This document shows positions 1 through 10,812 of a DNA stretch of 64,000 bases, in pieces; position 1 is the stretch's first letter, and each line of letters begins with the position of its first letter. The notes beneath the pieces were generated by a model. It made no database searches. It was given only the letters and a program-made list of their open reading frames with translations, and had not been told where the DNA came from. The position numbers and the translations under genes were made by a program. Source of the DNA: Gonocerus acuteangulatus (Eukaryota > Arthropoda > Insecta > Hemiptera > Coreidae); NCBI GenBank assembly GCA_946811695.1, contig OX328123.1, forward strand, positions 42,745,335 to 42,809,334, written 5' to 3'.

Positions 1-685
1 GTCGATTGGGACCGTCTGGAAGAATATTATTCCTTTTAGTTATTCTCCAAGACCCCTTTCCTTAAAATAAAATAAAATAGTATGAGAAAAATATAACCAC
101 GTAAAAATAAAAATAATACTGAGCCATTAAGAAGGGGGTAGAATTGTTGTAGAAAACAATAAGCTAGAAAGAGATAGACTGTATAAGACTAGCGTAATAA
201 CGGAGGTAAGAGAAAGATGCAGTACTGGATGCAAGGCACGTACAGTGAGACTGTTAATGGGACACTAACCAACACCTAACGACAACAACGGAGGGTTTTT
301 TGCCCCAACCAGCGGGGGCCCAAACACTAATCGAGAGCCAAGGTGTTTATCTAATATAAACTCGATTGCTTTCCAAGCCCTTCTCCGACTCGGAGCTTGA
401 ATCGATTTAATAACAGTCGATTAAACGGCCTGAGCATTAGGGCCTCCCAGGGGGTATTAGAGACCGAACCGCTAAGTGCTCACAGTTAGCAGTAAGTACT
501 AAAGTAATTATTTGTAGGCGAAACCCCGACCACCAGGTAGCCCGACTCAAAATGACCTCTTATTATGACCATCGCTGAATAAATATTTCTCTGTTTGTTT
601 TGGCCGCCAGATCCCCTCAGGTATACCAATGACGATACACTTTTATACTGTTTCCTTTCTTTCTCTAGGGACGAAAACCCGCTTA
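1..685. other. Unassigned AT-rich sequence
   Basis: I see no coding region and no clear repeat boundary. A moderately GC-rich patch at about 230-560 contains an AATAAA-like motif near 580 and could be an old LTR or SINE fragment, but I found no second copy or terminal structure in this window. Confidence 0.4.
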
Positions 686-687
686 TA

Positions 688-1466
688 AAGCACTTTCTAT
701 GTGGTGAATATTATTGAACAATGTGTATTGATAAATTATATTCAATGTCTCATCAATACACTTCAATATGCGACCTCTATCAATACGTTCACTTGACATT
801 TTTACTTTAAAAGTTGGTTGTGCAATGAAATTCGTGATCGGTTGTGCAAGTATTTGTTTTCATGACTTATTTTATCCAATGTCAAGCTATGGTGTCCCAC
901 AGTCATTCAGCTTTCCTTAACGTGACTTTGGCTGTGTGTGAAATGAAAAAACGAAAAAAGGGAAGAGGGAAGCGCTGGTCAAATGAATGGTACAAGCTCT
1001 GAGATCGTTCTACACACCCCCTGAAGACTTCTTCGAACTTGTAATAGCACTGAAGTCATTATTGAAATTAATACGGAAGCTGTTAATTTTATACTCGGTT
1101 TGTTTACAGTAATGTCTGTTTTAGAAGAAATTAATGCATCAATGTTTTTTCATCTGTCTGATAAAAATAATCCTTTGGCTTAACTTTCCACAGTTAACAG
1201 CATATCAAAATCACGTTCAGACTCTGGTTTTTCTCTTGCTTCGGTCATCCCTTAGGTGGTCACACTTCGATATCTGAAACAATTCTGATGCTAATATTGT
1301 TAAATGTACCTCATAATATGAGCATCAATATAGCTTCCATCAATACACTTCAATATTTCTATGAATATGGTTTAATATGCTATCAATACATTTGAAGCTA
1401 TCATAAACGATCAAAAAAGCCTTTCAAGACGTATTGATCAATAATATTGACCGTCTAGAGTGTGCT
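688..1466. mobile_element. Mariner/Tc1-like MITE
   Basis: The two ends form imperfect terminal inverted repeats of about 45 bp. The left end reads AAGCAC then TCTA, then AATATTATTGA; the reverse complement of the right end reads AGCACACTCTAGACGG and then AATATTATTGA. TA dinucleotides flank both ends (686-687 and 1467-1468), as expected of a Tc1/mariner target duplication. The interior has several copies of CATCAATACACTTCAATAT but no transposase, so this is a non-autonomous element. The superfamily rests on the TA alone. Confidence 0.55.
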
Positions 1467-2827
1467 TATGGAAAGAACTGAAAATAAATGAGAATTGTGC
1501 TCTAAATTTCAAATATTTGGGTGCATTTTTTTTTTTTTTTTTTTTTTTTACCAAATAGCCAAATACACCCGCTATTAACCTGAACTGTAGCTTTCGACTA
1601 GTAAACACATTAGGACCTCACTTTTCATAAAACTTTTAAACATGAATTTTTAAATTTAGTATAAAGTTTCGAGAAAAAATAGCAAAACCTTTGGGAGCAA
1701 AACGTTGAGACTTTTCTCTCTAAAATTTTCAAAAAACGCCAAGAATAAGGGTTAGATTTAAAACCGCTAATATGAAGCAGGTCCTGCGAGACTGACTTTT
1801 ATAAAGTACACTGTGTTTTTTCTAATGTTCTATTTTATATAATAATAAGAAAACAATGAATCCAATGCATAAATTGTACACAGTACACATCGATTCAGCT
1901 AGAAATTATCTTCCGCCTGAATAATTAGATTTATTCGCCCGAACTCCATAATAGTCTGTATGATAATAATATAAATCTATTATGATTCCATGTAGTGTAA
2001 AAATAAATCACATTGATAAAAAAAATTTCTAGGTTATTATGCTTCAAGAGTATATACAATACTACGCAACAGCAGTAGAGAGTGTTGGCCAAAAGGGGCT
2101 TACTTGGTAACCCCCTTATACTTCAATTAAATTACTGGTTTAACATAAAACAGTATAAATATTAGATAACCGAACGACCAAATGGATGCAAAGATAATTA
2201 CAAACATCCAAGCTATGGTTTTCATACAATGTTCAACTAAGTATGATATCAAATTAACTGTCAACGAGTTAAGGATCATAGGTAGAGTACTTAGCCTTCA
2301 GCAGTCGAAAGGTTGAAATAAAAGCAGTGGTAAATACATTTTTCAAGCAAGGTTGATAGTGTACGTCTCAGCCCTGGAGAATTTGCTTAAAAGAACAAAT
2401 ATACAAGTAAAACTTTAGCGCTGTAATATCTCGTTGTGTGTGTTCAGTAGATTTAGATTTCAATTATTCTGTTCTCATTTATAGTGTTTTAGACACTTTT
2501 GATGTGGTGAATCAAATAAAACCACTGTCTGAATAATATATTTTATGATCTTCGAGGATGTAGGGAAAATTTCCACATTCACCAATACAAAAATAAGGGG
2601 TGAAAACGTTTTTCTGAAAAAGTATATGTCTTTTAAATACATAGTTTATTAAAGAGCTATGAGCAGTGTTGGTTTTTGCATATTTTGTTGAATACGTAGA
2701 GGAATCGGTTATGCGACTTGGAATCCTTAAAGGTTCATTATATGAAATTAGTTCTACTCTTTTAGAAGTCTGCTGGTTGAAAAGCTATTCTACTATGGTT
2801 GTTTGGAAAAGACGACAACCAATGGCT
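1467..2827. other. Unassigned AT-rich spacer
   Basis: Nothing coding is recognisable. There is a T tract at about 1528-1549. A short motif near 1775-1800 (GCAGGTCCTGCGAGACTGAC) resembles part of the repeat found at about 12.59 kb and 32.18 kb. Confidence 0.4.
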
Positions 2828-5497
2828 GTCCAGGCAACGAATGCTTAAGAACAGCTATAGGTGGAAATTTTTTGGAACACAATTTGGGACTTCGTAACTT
2901 TGTTTGGGCGGTATAGGAGGTGAACAAATCAAAAGTCCTCGCCCGTGTCGCCGGGGGAGGGGGGTTTAGAACGTCCCATTTTCTGGGTTTCAATTATATC
3001 TCGGAAACCCTGCGTCCTAGCGACATGACTCTTCTATAAAGAATGAAAGCTGATTAAATTTCCTACAAGTTCTATTCAGTAAAATTTTTCGAGATATCTT
3101 TAGTTTTAGAAATATCCGCTCTTGAAAGTCTGTTATTTTCGGGAAAAACACTTTTGCCGCATGTGTTTTCCCCGTTTTGACCGGATAACTCTCCAACCAT
3201 GAACCCAAAAAATAAATAACGGTTATAGGGTTGTAGAGTATTATATTCCCTTCAATAATATATATTACTTTGCTATTTTATGTATTCTCCTTCAAACGTA
3301 AAAATAATTTTAGAATTCATCGTGAAATCTAGAATTTAGCGACTAATAGTCCAGGCAACTAAGAGTTATAGATGGAAATGTTTGGAAGACAATTTTTGAC
3401 TTCATAACTTTGTTTCGGCTAGTTAAGAGGTCAACGTATCAAAAGTCCTCGCCCGTAGCCTTTGTGCCGGTGGGAGGGGGGGGGGGGGTTTAGAAGGCCC
3501 CATTTTTCGGGGTTTCACATATATCTCGGAAATCCTGCGTCCTAGCGACATGACTGAATAATGTTTTTCGAGATACCTTTAGTTTTCGAAATATCCGTTC
3601 TTGAATTTCGGTCACTTTGGGAAAAAATACACTTTTTGCTCTTTATGAACGGATAACTCTTTAACGATAAACCCAAAAAATAAATGCCATTTATAGGGTT
3701 GTAGAGCATTACATTCCCTTCAAGAATATTTATAACTTTGCTATTTTATGTATTTTCCTTCAAACGTAAAGATAATTTCAGTGGTCATCGTGATATCCGG
3801 CGACAACTGTCGACCAATGAACCTTTCAATTTCTCACCATTTCCAGTCAATGTATTGCCCAAAATATACTCCATTATGTAAATATAGTAAGTACTGGACG
3901 TACAAATAACACAAAATAAATAATTTTGGACCCACTGACCAGTTATTCACATTCAATTAGATAAGATCTTGTCTATTATATTGGCATTGGTTTTGCTAAG
4001 ACCATGTGAGGTTGTATATAACGTTTGAAAGAAAATACATAAAATAGCAAAGTAATATATATTATTGAAGGGAATGTAATACTGTACAACCCTATAATCG
4101 TTATTTATTTTTTTGGTACATCGTTGAGGAGTTATCCGGTCGAGAATAGAAAAAAGTGTGTTTTTTCCCGAAAATGACAGACTTTCAAAAGCAGATATTT
4201 CGAAAACTAAAGATATCTTGAAAAACTTTATTAGATAAAACTGGTAGGAAATTTAATCAGCTTTCATTTGTTGTAGACTGGTAATGTCGCTAGGACACAG
4301 GGTTTCCGAGATATAAGTGAAAACCGGAAAAATGAGACCTTCTAACCCCCCCCCCTCTCCACGGCACAAAGGCTACGGGTGAGGACTTTTGATAGGTTGA
4401 CCTCCTAACTAGCCGAAACAAAGTTATGAAGTCAAAAATTGTGTTCCAAACATTTCCATCTATAACTCTTAGTTGCCTGGACTATTAGTCGCTAAATTTC
4501 AGATTTCACGACGAACACTGAAATTATTTTTACGTTTGAAGGAAAATACATAAAATAGCAAAGTAATATATATTATTGAAGGGAATGTAATACTGTACAA
4601 CCCTATAATCGTTATTTATTTTTTTGGTACATCGTTGAGGAGTTATCCGGTCGAGAATAGAAAAAAGTGTGTTTTTTCCCGAAAATGACAGACTTTCAAA
4701 AGCAGATATTTCGAAAACTAAAGATATCTTGAAAAACTTTATTAAATAAAACTGGTAGGAAATTTAATCAGCTTTCATTTGTTGTAGACTGGTAATGTCG
4801 CTAGGACACAGGGTTTCCGAGATATAAGTGAAAACCGGAAAAATGAGACCTTCTAACCCCCCCCCCCTCTCCACGGCACAAAGGCTACGGGTGAGGACTT
4901 TTGATAGGTTGACCTCCTAACTAGCCGAAACAAAGTTATGAAGTCAAAAATTGTGTTCCAAACATTTCCATCTATAACTCTTAGTTGCCTGGACTATTAG
5001 TCGCTAAATTTCAGATTTCACGACGAACACTGAAATTATTTTTACGTTTGAAGGAAAATACATAAAATAGCAAAGTAATATATATTATTGAAGGGAATGT
5101 AATACTGTACAACCCTATAATCGTTATTTATTTTTTTGGTACATCGTTGAGGAGTTATCCGGTCAAAACGGGGAACAAATATGCGGCAAAAGTGTTTTTC
5201 CCCAAAATGACAGACTTTAAAGATCGGATATTTCGAGAACTAAAGATCTCTCGAAAAACTTTATTAAAACTTGTAGGAAATGTAATCAGCTTTCATTTGT
5301 TATAGAATATTCATGTCACTAGGACGCAGGGTTTCCGAGATATAAGTGAAAACACGACAAATGTGACCTTCTAACCCCCCCCCCCCCCCCGGCACAAAGG
5401 TTACGGCCGAGGACTTTTGATATGTTCACCTCCTATCCAGCCCAAACAAATTTACGAATTCCAAAAACTTCCATCTATAACTGTTCGTTGCCTGGAC
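2828..5497. mobile_element. Foldback-like element with tandem-unit inverted ends
   Basis: The element starts GTCCAGGCAACGAA and ends with its reverse complement (CGTTGCCTGGAC). The left arm holds two diverged units of roughly 0.5 kb in plus orientation (from 2828 and from about 3350); the right arm holds three in minus orientation (from 4021, 4532 and 5044). Each unit carries CTTTGTTTCGGCTAG-like sequence, a G-rich or C-rich tract (for example 5378-5390), CTCGGAAACCCTGCG and a CCTTCAA..AATATATA motif. A unique spacer (about 3810-4020) lies at the centre. Long inverted ends made of tandem subunits are the hallmark of Foldback/Galileo-like elements. No transposase was found. Confidence 0.6.
4021..5043 (-). 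repeat. Two near-identical 511/512-bp tandem units
   Basis: The motif ACGTTTGAA(A/G)GAAAATACAT recurs at 4021, 4532 and 5044, a period of 511-512 bp. The first two units differ at very few positions, one being C-tract length, whereas the third unit and the left-arm units are clearly diverged. This suggests recent duplication or gene conversion inside the right arm of the foldback-like element. Confidence 0.75.
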
Positions 5498-6374
5498 TGT
5501 GGCCTAATGTGAGCAATTAATTCAAGATGATGCTGCTTTGAGGCAAAATGTGCCATTTTGACATTTCTTCTGTATACTGTTGATATTAGGTAAAAAGAAA
5601 ATGTCAATTCATACTTTTAATAGTAACTAATTGCGAGATATAATTATAATTATAGTGTTCGCACTAAATAATTATCTATGTTGAAAGCCAAATTAATGGC
5701 CTTCAGTTCTGCACAGATAATAACCAGAAATTAATTTCTAATGTACATTCAAATTTATGATAATCTGAGACAAATGAGAAGTTTATAAATTAAACACAAA
5801 TATGTCAAATTTATTCATAATGGAATAAGAAGTATTTTTATCCTCATCCCTATAAATTTAATCCTCTAAGTGAGTTTCAAGTGTTGAAATTTAAAAGTTT
5901 TATGTATAAAGTTTAGACAGAACTGAGTTCTTACCACAATACTTTTCGGTCCTTTGCCCTTCGAGAGAAATGTATTGATTATAAATAAATAAATAGTTCA
6001 AACGATGAAACTTTCTTCCCCTAAAAGCTTTCATATATATTGAATAACTTCTTATCTAATATTGAAGTCCGTTTTTTTAGTTGCGCTATTCAGGATCATA
6101 ACTTTCCTATACTCCGGGATTTACTGAAGTATTTGAGGAACTTCCTCAGTTTTAACAAAATTAATTATTACATAAACTTAATAAATAAATATTCGTAAAA
6201 TTGGTTGTAATGTTATTTTTAAGATGTAATTAAGTCATTTTGCTGTAGTTTACACAGCGGAAGGTATTCGGTTGACAACTGGGGCACCTGAGGCGTGGGC
6301 AAGCAACTAGCATCCGATTGCAAGATACAATTTATTGTGGACTGTAATATACTGTAAAAAATATATTATTATTT
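5498..6374. other. Unassigned AT-rich spacer
   Basis: I see no open reading frame of interest, RNA gene or repeat match in this stretch. Confidence 0.4.
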
Positions 6375-6590
6375 GGGTCATTCCACATCAAATCAACCCA
6401 AAAAAATACGATTTGACACCCATGATCTCAGATTTTAATGAAACTTGGCATGTATGTCCCTTTCATGGATATAAGTAAGGATATAAAACAGTTTTGCTCT
6501 ATCTCAAATGGTTTATGTTTTACACCCTGCTAAAGTTCTTGAAGTTTTGTTGTTTTCATCGATTGGAGAAATCAAATGCAATTTGTACTT

Positions 6591-6602
6591 ACATAGAAAA
6601 TA
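6591..6602. repeat. LINE target-site duplication, left copy
   Basis: ACATAGAAAATA is repeated exactly at 7776-7787. The uninterrupted paralogue at 13.2-13.3 kb has a single ACACAGAAAATA at the equivalent point, so this is a true target-site duplication. Confidence 0.85.
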
Positions 6603-7775
6603 TATATATAATAAAGCGTTTATTAACATCTGCACAAGTAATACAGTACATTGGTTAATTGTGATAAATAAAGACATTTTTATTATTTCACATAATGAGG
6701 TTACAGAAAAGAAAAAAAAATGGTACATACTTAAATTATTAAAAGAAAAAAAAAAAGATAAATAAAAGGGGAAAAAATAATAATAAGAATAATAATAGGA
6801 AAAAAAAAACAATAAATGAAATGATAAAATATAATTTAAATAGAAATTTGGAAGGAGCCAATCATAATTGACACTTCCTAGTTAAACGCTTTTATTTGTC
6901 CTTTAAGTGCGAAGTTGATCACGAGGCCAAGATCTCTTTAGCCTCCTAGGAGGGTTTTCGGGGTGGGATTGAGAGGAGAGGGATTGAGCTCTGGGATTGG
7001 GATGAGCAGATAGTTTGGAGTGAAAGGTTAGGAATCGGGATTTAGCTAGTTCATGGATGAAAGGGATTTTGAGGTCATGATGAAGGGTTTTATTGGAAAC
7101 GTAAAAAGGGGCATTAACTATTTTGCGTAGGACTTTGGATTGGAATGCCTGTATTCTCTGTATATTTGATCTTTTGGTTGTTCCCCACAGTTCCAGTCCG
7201 TACGTCCAAATAGGTCTGATGATGGTTTTGTATATAGTGAGTTTGTTCTGTATTGTGAGTTTTGATGAAGGTCCCAATAGTCGTCGAAGTAGTCCGTATC
7301 TCCTGTTCAGTTCCTGTCTTTTCAATCGGGTGTGTGGGTTCCAAGTTAGTCTGCTGTCTAGTATTAATCCCAGGTAGCGCACTTCGTTGGATACAGGAAG
7401 TTCTTGACTGGATATGTGAACTGGTGGGCAAGTCCTTTTATTGAGAGTGAATGTTATTTGGCTGCATTTCTCTGGATTCACATGGATTTTCCACCTGTTG
7501 CACCAATCCTCAACAGAGTCTAGATGTTCCTGCAGGTGAAGGGAAGCAGCTTCGGGATCAGGGGAGGAGGAAAAAATGGCTGTATCATCAGCATATGTCG
7601 TTAGATGAGTATTTGGGTGGGTAGGAACGTCAGCGGTGTACAGAAGGTAAAGGATAGGACCGAGAATACTTCCCTGTGGTACACCAGAGGAAATAGGACG
7701 GGAGCTAGATAATGTGGAACCAGATCTTACTTGGAAGGAACGGCTTGATAGGTAGGACTGTAGGATTAGGAAGTA
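6603..7775 (-). mobile_element. 5'-truncated Jockey-type LINE
   Basis: A minus-strand LINE fragment of 1,173 bp between exact 12-bp duplications. The 5' end (7775) falls inside the reverse transcriptase, so insertion was truncated by incomplete reverse transcription. The A/T-rich 3' untranslated part spans about 6603-6900 and has no clean poly(A) tail. The reading frame is still open. Confidence 0.85.
6903..7775 (-). pseudogene. LINE reverse transcriptase, C-terminal part
   Basis: About 290 codons are open. The translation begins QSYLSSRSFQVRSG, followed by SSGVPQGSILGP (RT block 4) and TYADDTAIF (catalytic YADD, block 5), then VRYLGLILDSRLTW and the thumb/C-terminal region RRLKRSWPRDQL. These are the usual order and motifs of Jockey-clade ORF2. 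Endonuclease and the fingers of the RT are missing because of 5' truncation. The nominal start codon lies in flanking DNA and is not biological. It has no promoter and is probably never expressed as a working enzyme. Confidence 0.85.
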
Positions 7776-8352
7776 ACATAGAAAATAAAGCTTACTTTCT
7801 TTATTTATCAACCAATATTGATGACATTTTTTATAACATTACTTTAATAGATAAGGAAGCCAGAAAAAAAATAATATAACCGTAAAGTAATTACATGTGT
7901 TCTGAAAAAAAAATCCTAAAGTGCAAAAATAAAAATGTTTTTAATGTAATATGGCGTTCCACACTAAGTGGAATATCATCAAAAGGGAAAAAGATAATCA
8001 CAAAAGTATTTTTTTATTATTATTCTGCTTGATATTCACTATCACATGAAAAAATAAAATTTGTGGGTTTTTCACTCTTTATTTATTTTTTTCGGCAGAC
8101 GAAAAATTCTCCTATTACAATTTTAGTTGATATTATATTATTATTTTTTCCTTTTTATATGCAGCAATTTTATATTAAGGACTATAAACAATAACCACTC
8201 TCATCCAAAACTACAAACATAAAACAGGATTTTGAAAAAAAATAATTAATAAAATAAACGTTTGAATAACAAAGTGCATGTTACAAAACTCATCACGAAA
8301 AATATTTCAAGATTTACGACAATGAACTTAAATTTTCTCTATGCCCTCTATG

Positions 8353-8511
8353 TCTCCCCGTAGTCTAGTGGCTAACGCTTTAGTTTCTCATGCGTTAGAT
8401 GATGGATTCGATTCCCACCAGCAGCAGGAATTTTCGCATCTCACGGCTCGTTGAGAAAATTCCTCACTGCCCTTTGGATTCGGGCGCTAATGGCCCATTT
8501 GCTGATGCGCC

Positions 8512-8588
<77 letters not shown>
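8353..8588 (+). mobile_element. tRNA-derived SINE with 75-base poly(A)
   Basis: A tRNA-like head carries an A box (TAGTCTAGTGGCTAACGC, 8361-8378) and a B box (GGATTCGATTCCC, from 8404). A body follows (GCAGGAATTTTCGCATCTCA, then GGCGCTAATGGCCC-like sequence) and the element ends in an uninterrupted A tract at 8514-8588. The body recurs at 32,868-32,968. The acceptor stem does not close as in a functional tRNA. The tail is longer than expected of an old insertion, so either the insertion is young or the tract expanded. Confidence 0.8.
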
Positions 8589-8590
<2 letters not shown>

Positions 8591-8600
8591 ATATATTATC

Positions 8601-8880
8601 ATGTTGCTAATGACCCCAGCAGTCGATGTACAGGGAAAAAAATATATCATGTATTCTTGAGAGAAGGAAAATCCTAATGTGTTGTAATTAAAGATTTTTT
8701 AATAACATAAGGAGTTCCACGCTAAATGAAATACCACAAAAAAAGAAAATGATAATCATAAAAGTTCTTTTTTATTATAATTCTGTAAGTCATACACTAT
8801 CTCAAAAAAAAAATTAATGGTGTTTCATCCCTTATTTTTTTTTCTACTTAAAAAATAGAAATTATTTGACTCACGCATAT
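8601..8880 (+). repeat. SINE-like tail motif and degenerate repeat A piece
   Basis: GCTAATGACCCCAGCAGTCG (8609-8628) is shared with minus-strand copies at about 12.63 kb and 40.24 kb. From about 8670 the sequence is a degraded match to the middle of repeat A (GGAGTTCCACGCTAAATGAA against GGCGTTCCACACTAAGTGGA). Confidence 0.5.
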
Positions 8881-8951
8881 TTTTGAAACAACTAAAATTG
8901 TAGGCTTTAAAATAAAATGAATAAAAATAGGTTTAAAAAATATCTTAGTAT

Positions 8952-9155
8952 ATGATAAAAATGATAGTACACATTCAACTTGAAGTAAAATTTGAGGAAC
9001 ATGATAATGAAGATCTTGTCCAGTACAAACAATGGGTATCCGCACATCGAATTGAAATATTCCGGTGTCCCAGCAAAGATAGTGAGTTTATTGATAAATT
9101 GATAGAAAAACTGGAGAAATTAATACCGCATACATACATTGATAAATCACAATAA
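8952..9155 (+). pseudogene. Transposase-like relic (family X, N-terminal side)
   Basis: A 67-codon open stretch reading EDLVQYKQWVSAHRIEIF, then a helical segment, then KLEKLIPHTYIDKSQ and a stop. It lies just downstream, on the same strand, of a repeat A copy. I recall a similar W-x-L...K-L-x-L-I-P-H-x-F-I-x-K-x-Q arrangement in uncharacterised, repeat-associated arthropod proteins whose later parts carry an SDGxxxQYKNK motif and an HGKGxxDGxGG motif; degraded versions of both occur at 61.96 and 62.38 kb. The family assignment is from memory and unverified. It is broken: the frame stops after SQ and continues only as fragments. Confidence 0.45.
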
Positions 9156-9493
9156 TTTGAAGAGAGCAGCATCCCCAAATACAGCTGTTATCTCAACGGA
9201 CTTAAGTTAAAACTCCCATTGGTCCCACAATAAAACAGAATGTGATGGAATACGGGTGATTGTAAAAAGTTCAACTAGGAAGGGAAGTCCTCAACGACAT
9301 CTGGACATACAAATAATAAGAGCAAATTATCTGTTCGATTTTTAAAAAGACAACATTGCAAATATTAACTTCCAATATATTTCAAAAGGAGTAATTGATT
9401 CAACTCGCCTGAATTAAGAAAGTTCAAGAATAAAATATTTCCACAGCTTTCAGGGAAAATATGTATTTGGAATGATTCAGACTTGAAGAATGT

Positions 9494-9666
9494 TTTAGCG
9501 CGGTTCCTCCCTCCCCCATAGGGAGGAACCCCGCTTATAAGGTTGATACAATGAAACAATCCGGAAGTGCCGACTAGAAAATTTCGCGTTTCAGAACCCC
9601 TAGAGACCGAAAATAACGGTGGTTCAAATTTGCAAATTTGTATATATATACATATATATATGTATA

Positions 9667-9729
<63 letters not shown>

Positions 9730-9745
9730 CTGTTCGCGGATTTCT
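9494..9745 (+). repeat. Family A repeat: hairpin plus (TA)n, copy 1
   Basis: Contains TTTTAGCGCGGTTCC, a near-perfect hairpin (GGTTCCTCCCT ... AGGGAGGAACC, 9501-9530), GGAAGTGCCGACTAGAAAAT, GGTGGTTCAAATTT, a (TA)n tract to about 9726, then TTGTCTGTTCGCGG. Other copies are at 30,080 (plus), 32,663-32,815 (minus) and 44,388-44,585 (minus, diverged). Read on the minus strand the hairpin is followed at once by GCTAA, which is Helitron-like but has unusual spacing. Confidence 0.6.
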
Positions 9746-10036
9746 GGCCTCCCTAATGGTCCGATTTTGATGAAATTTGGTACAAAAATCTGTCGTCCAA
9801 TTTGAAAGGTCAAGTTCGTTAACCAGCAAAATCCGCCCACTGGAAGATGGCGTTTGGGGCAAAATTCGCGCAAAAAAAATCGTAACGCTTACGTTTTTTA
9901 GTTCATAAGCTTGTAAGTACTCTTTTTATAGGCTTCTTAGGCTAGGAAAACGAATGGAACCATTTTCAAGGCGATAGCTTTAACCGTTTTCGAGAAAACT
10001 GAAAAAATAATTTTTGAATGCCGTTTTTGGTTTGTG

Positions 10037-10735
10037 TACTTAGAATCATGGGATTCAGTTGAAACATTTACTGCATGTTCTACTTTTATTAAAACTAATA
10101 TGTTGAAATTTTGGTTGCGTTTGGAGTTAAGGAAGAGTGAGAATAAAATATTTTATTAACAGACATAAAAAAGTTTTGGTAACTTTGTATACTTTCCTTA
10201 ATATCTCGAAAAAGGTTGAGAATCTTGGGAAACGGAAGAATACCATTAGAAAGCATACTAAATGCCCTACAATAAAGGTTCTAATAAAAGTTTTGATTAG
10301 GCGATGTCAATCGGAGAAATAAGTGCTTAAAACTTTAAAGTAATTGATTTCGCTTATTCGAATTGTTCTTTTTGTCTTTGATTTTGATACTTAAAATTAT
10401 GGGATTCAGTTGAAACATTTTCTGCATGTTTGAATTTCATCAACACTAATATGTTAAAATTTTGATTACGTTTGGAGTTAAGGAAGGATTAGAATAAAAT
10501 ATTTTCTTAACAGACATGAAATGTTTTGGGAACTTCGTATACATTCCCTAATATCTCGAAGACGGTTAGGAATATTGGTAAACGTAGGGTTACCATGTTA
10601 AAGCTTACTAAATGTTCTACAAAAAAGATTCTGAAACAGTTTTTGGTTAGGCTATGTCAATCGGAGAAATAAGTGCTTAAACTTTGAAGTAATTGATTTC
10701 GTTTATTCGAACGGTTCTTTTTGTTTGTTTTTATT
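10037..10735. repeat. 351-bp tandem duplication (two units)
   Basis: GGGATTCAGTTGAAACATTT occurs at 10,050 and 10,401. Each unit continues with AATATGTT(G/A)AAATTTTG, TTTGGAGTTAAGGAAG, AACAGACAT, ATATCTCGAA and GTCAATCGGAGAAATAAGTG. The units are diverged by many substitutions, so the duplication is not recent. No coding capacity is evident. Confidence 0.7.
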
Positions 10736-10812
10736 CATTGTTGTTTTTTCATTGGTTATAGTTGGATAGTGTATTTGACAATAAAACAGATTAATTAAAA
10801 TAAGAAAAGCAA

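Larger units (their letters stand above)
6375..8345 (+). repeat. Repeat A, copy 1 (interrupted by a LINE)
   Basis: It begins GGGTCATTCCACATCAAATC and is collinear with an inverted copy at 12,690-13,464 and a plus-strand copy from 61,308. Shared landmarks are GAAGCCAGAAAAAAA, GGCGTTCCACACTAAGTGGA and TATCACATGAAAAAATAAA. The copy is split by a LINE insertion at 6603-7775 that is absent from both other copies. It looks like non-coding or decayed sequence of a larger DNA transposon, because coding relics (8952-9155; 61,964-62,040) lie next to or run on from copies of it. Confidence 0.65.

Noticed and set aside
2828..5497. CRISPR-like or satellite array
   Set aside because: Units are about 0.5 kb, occur in both orientations and have no spacer pattern. 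A eukaryotic foldback-like element explains them.
6508..6812. Open frames of 85 and 99 codons on both strands
   Set aside because: They lie across the repeat A/LINE 3' UTR junction and are made of A- and T-rich low-complexity codons.
8441..8660. Poly-Lys and poly-Phe open frames
   Set aside because: They are translations of the SINE poly(A) tail.
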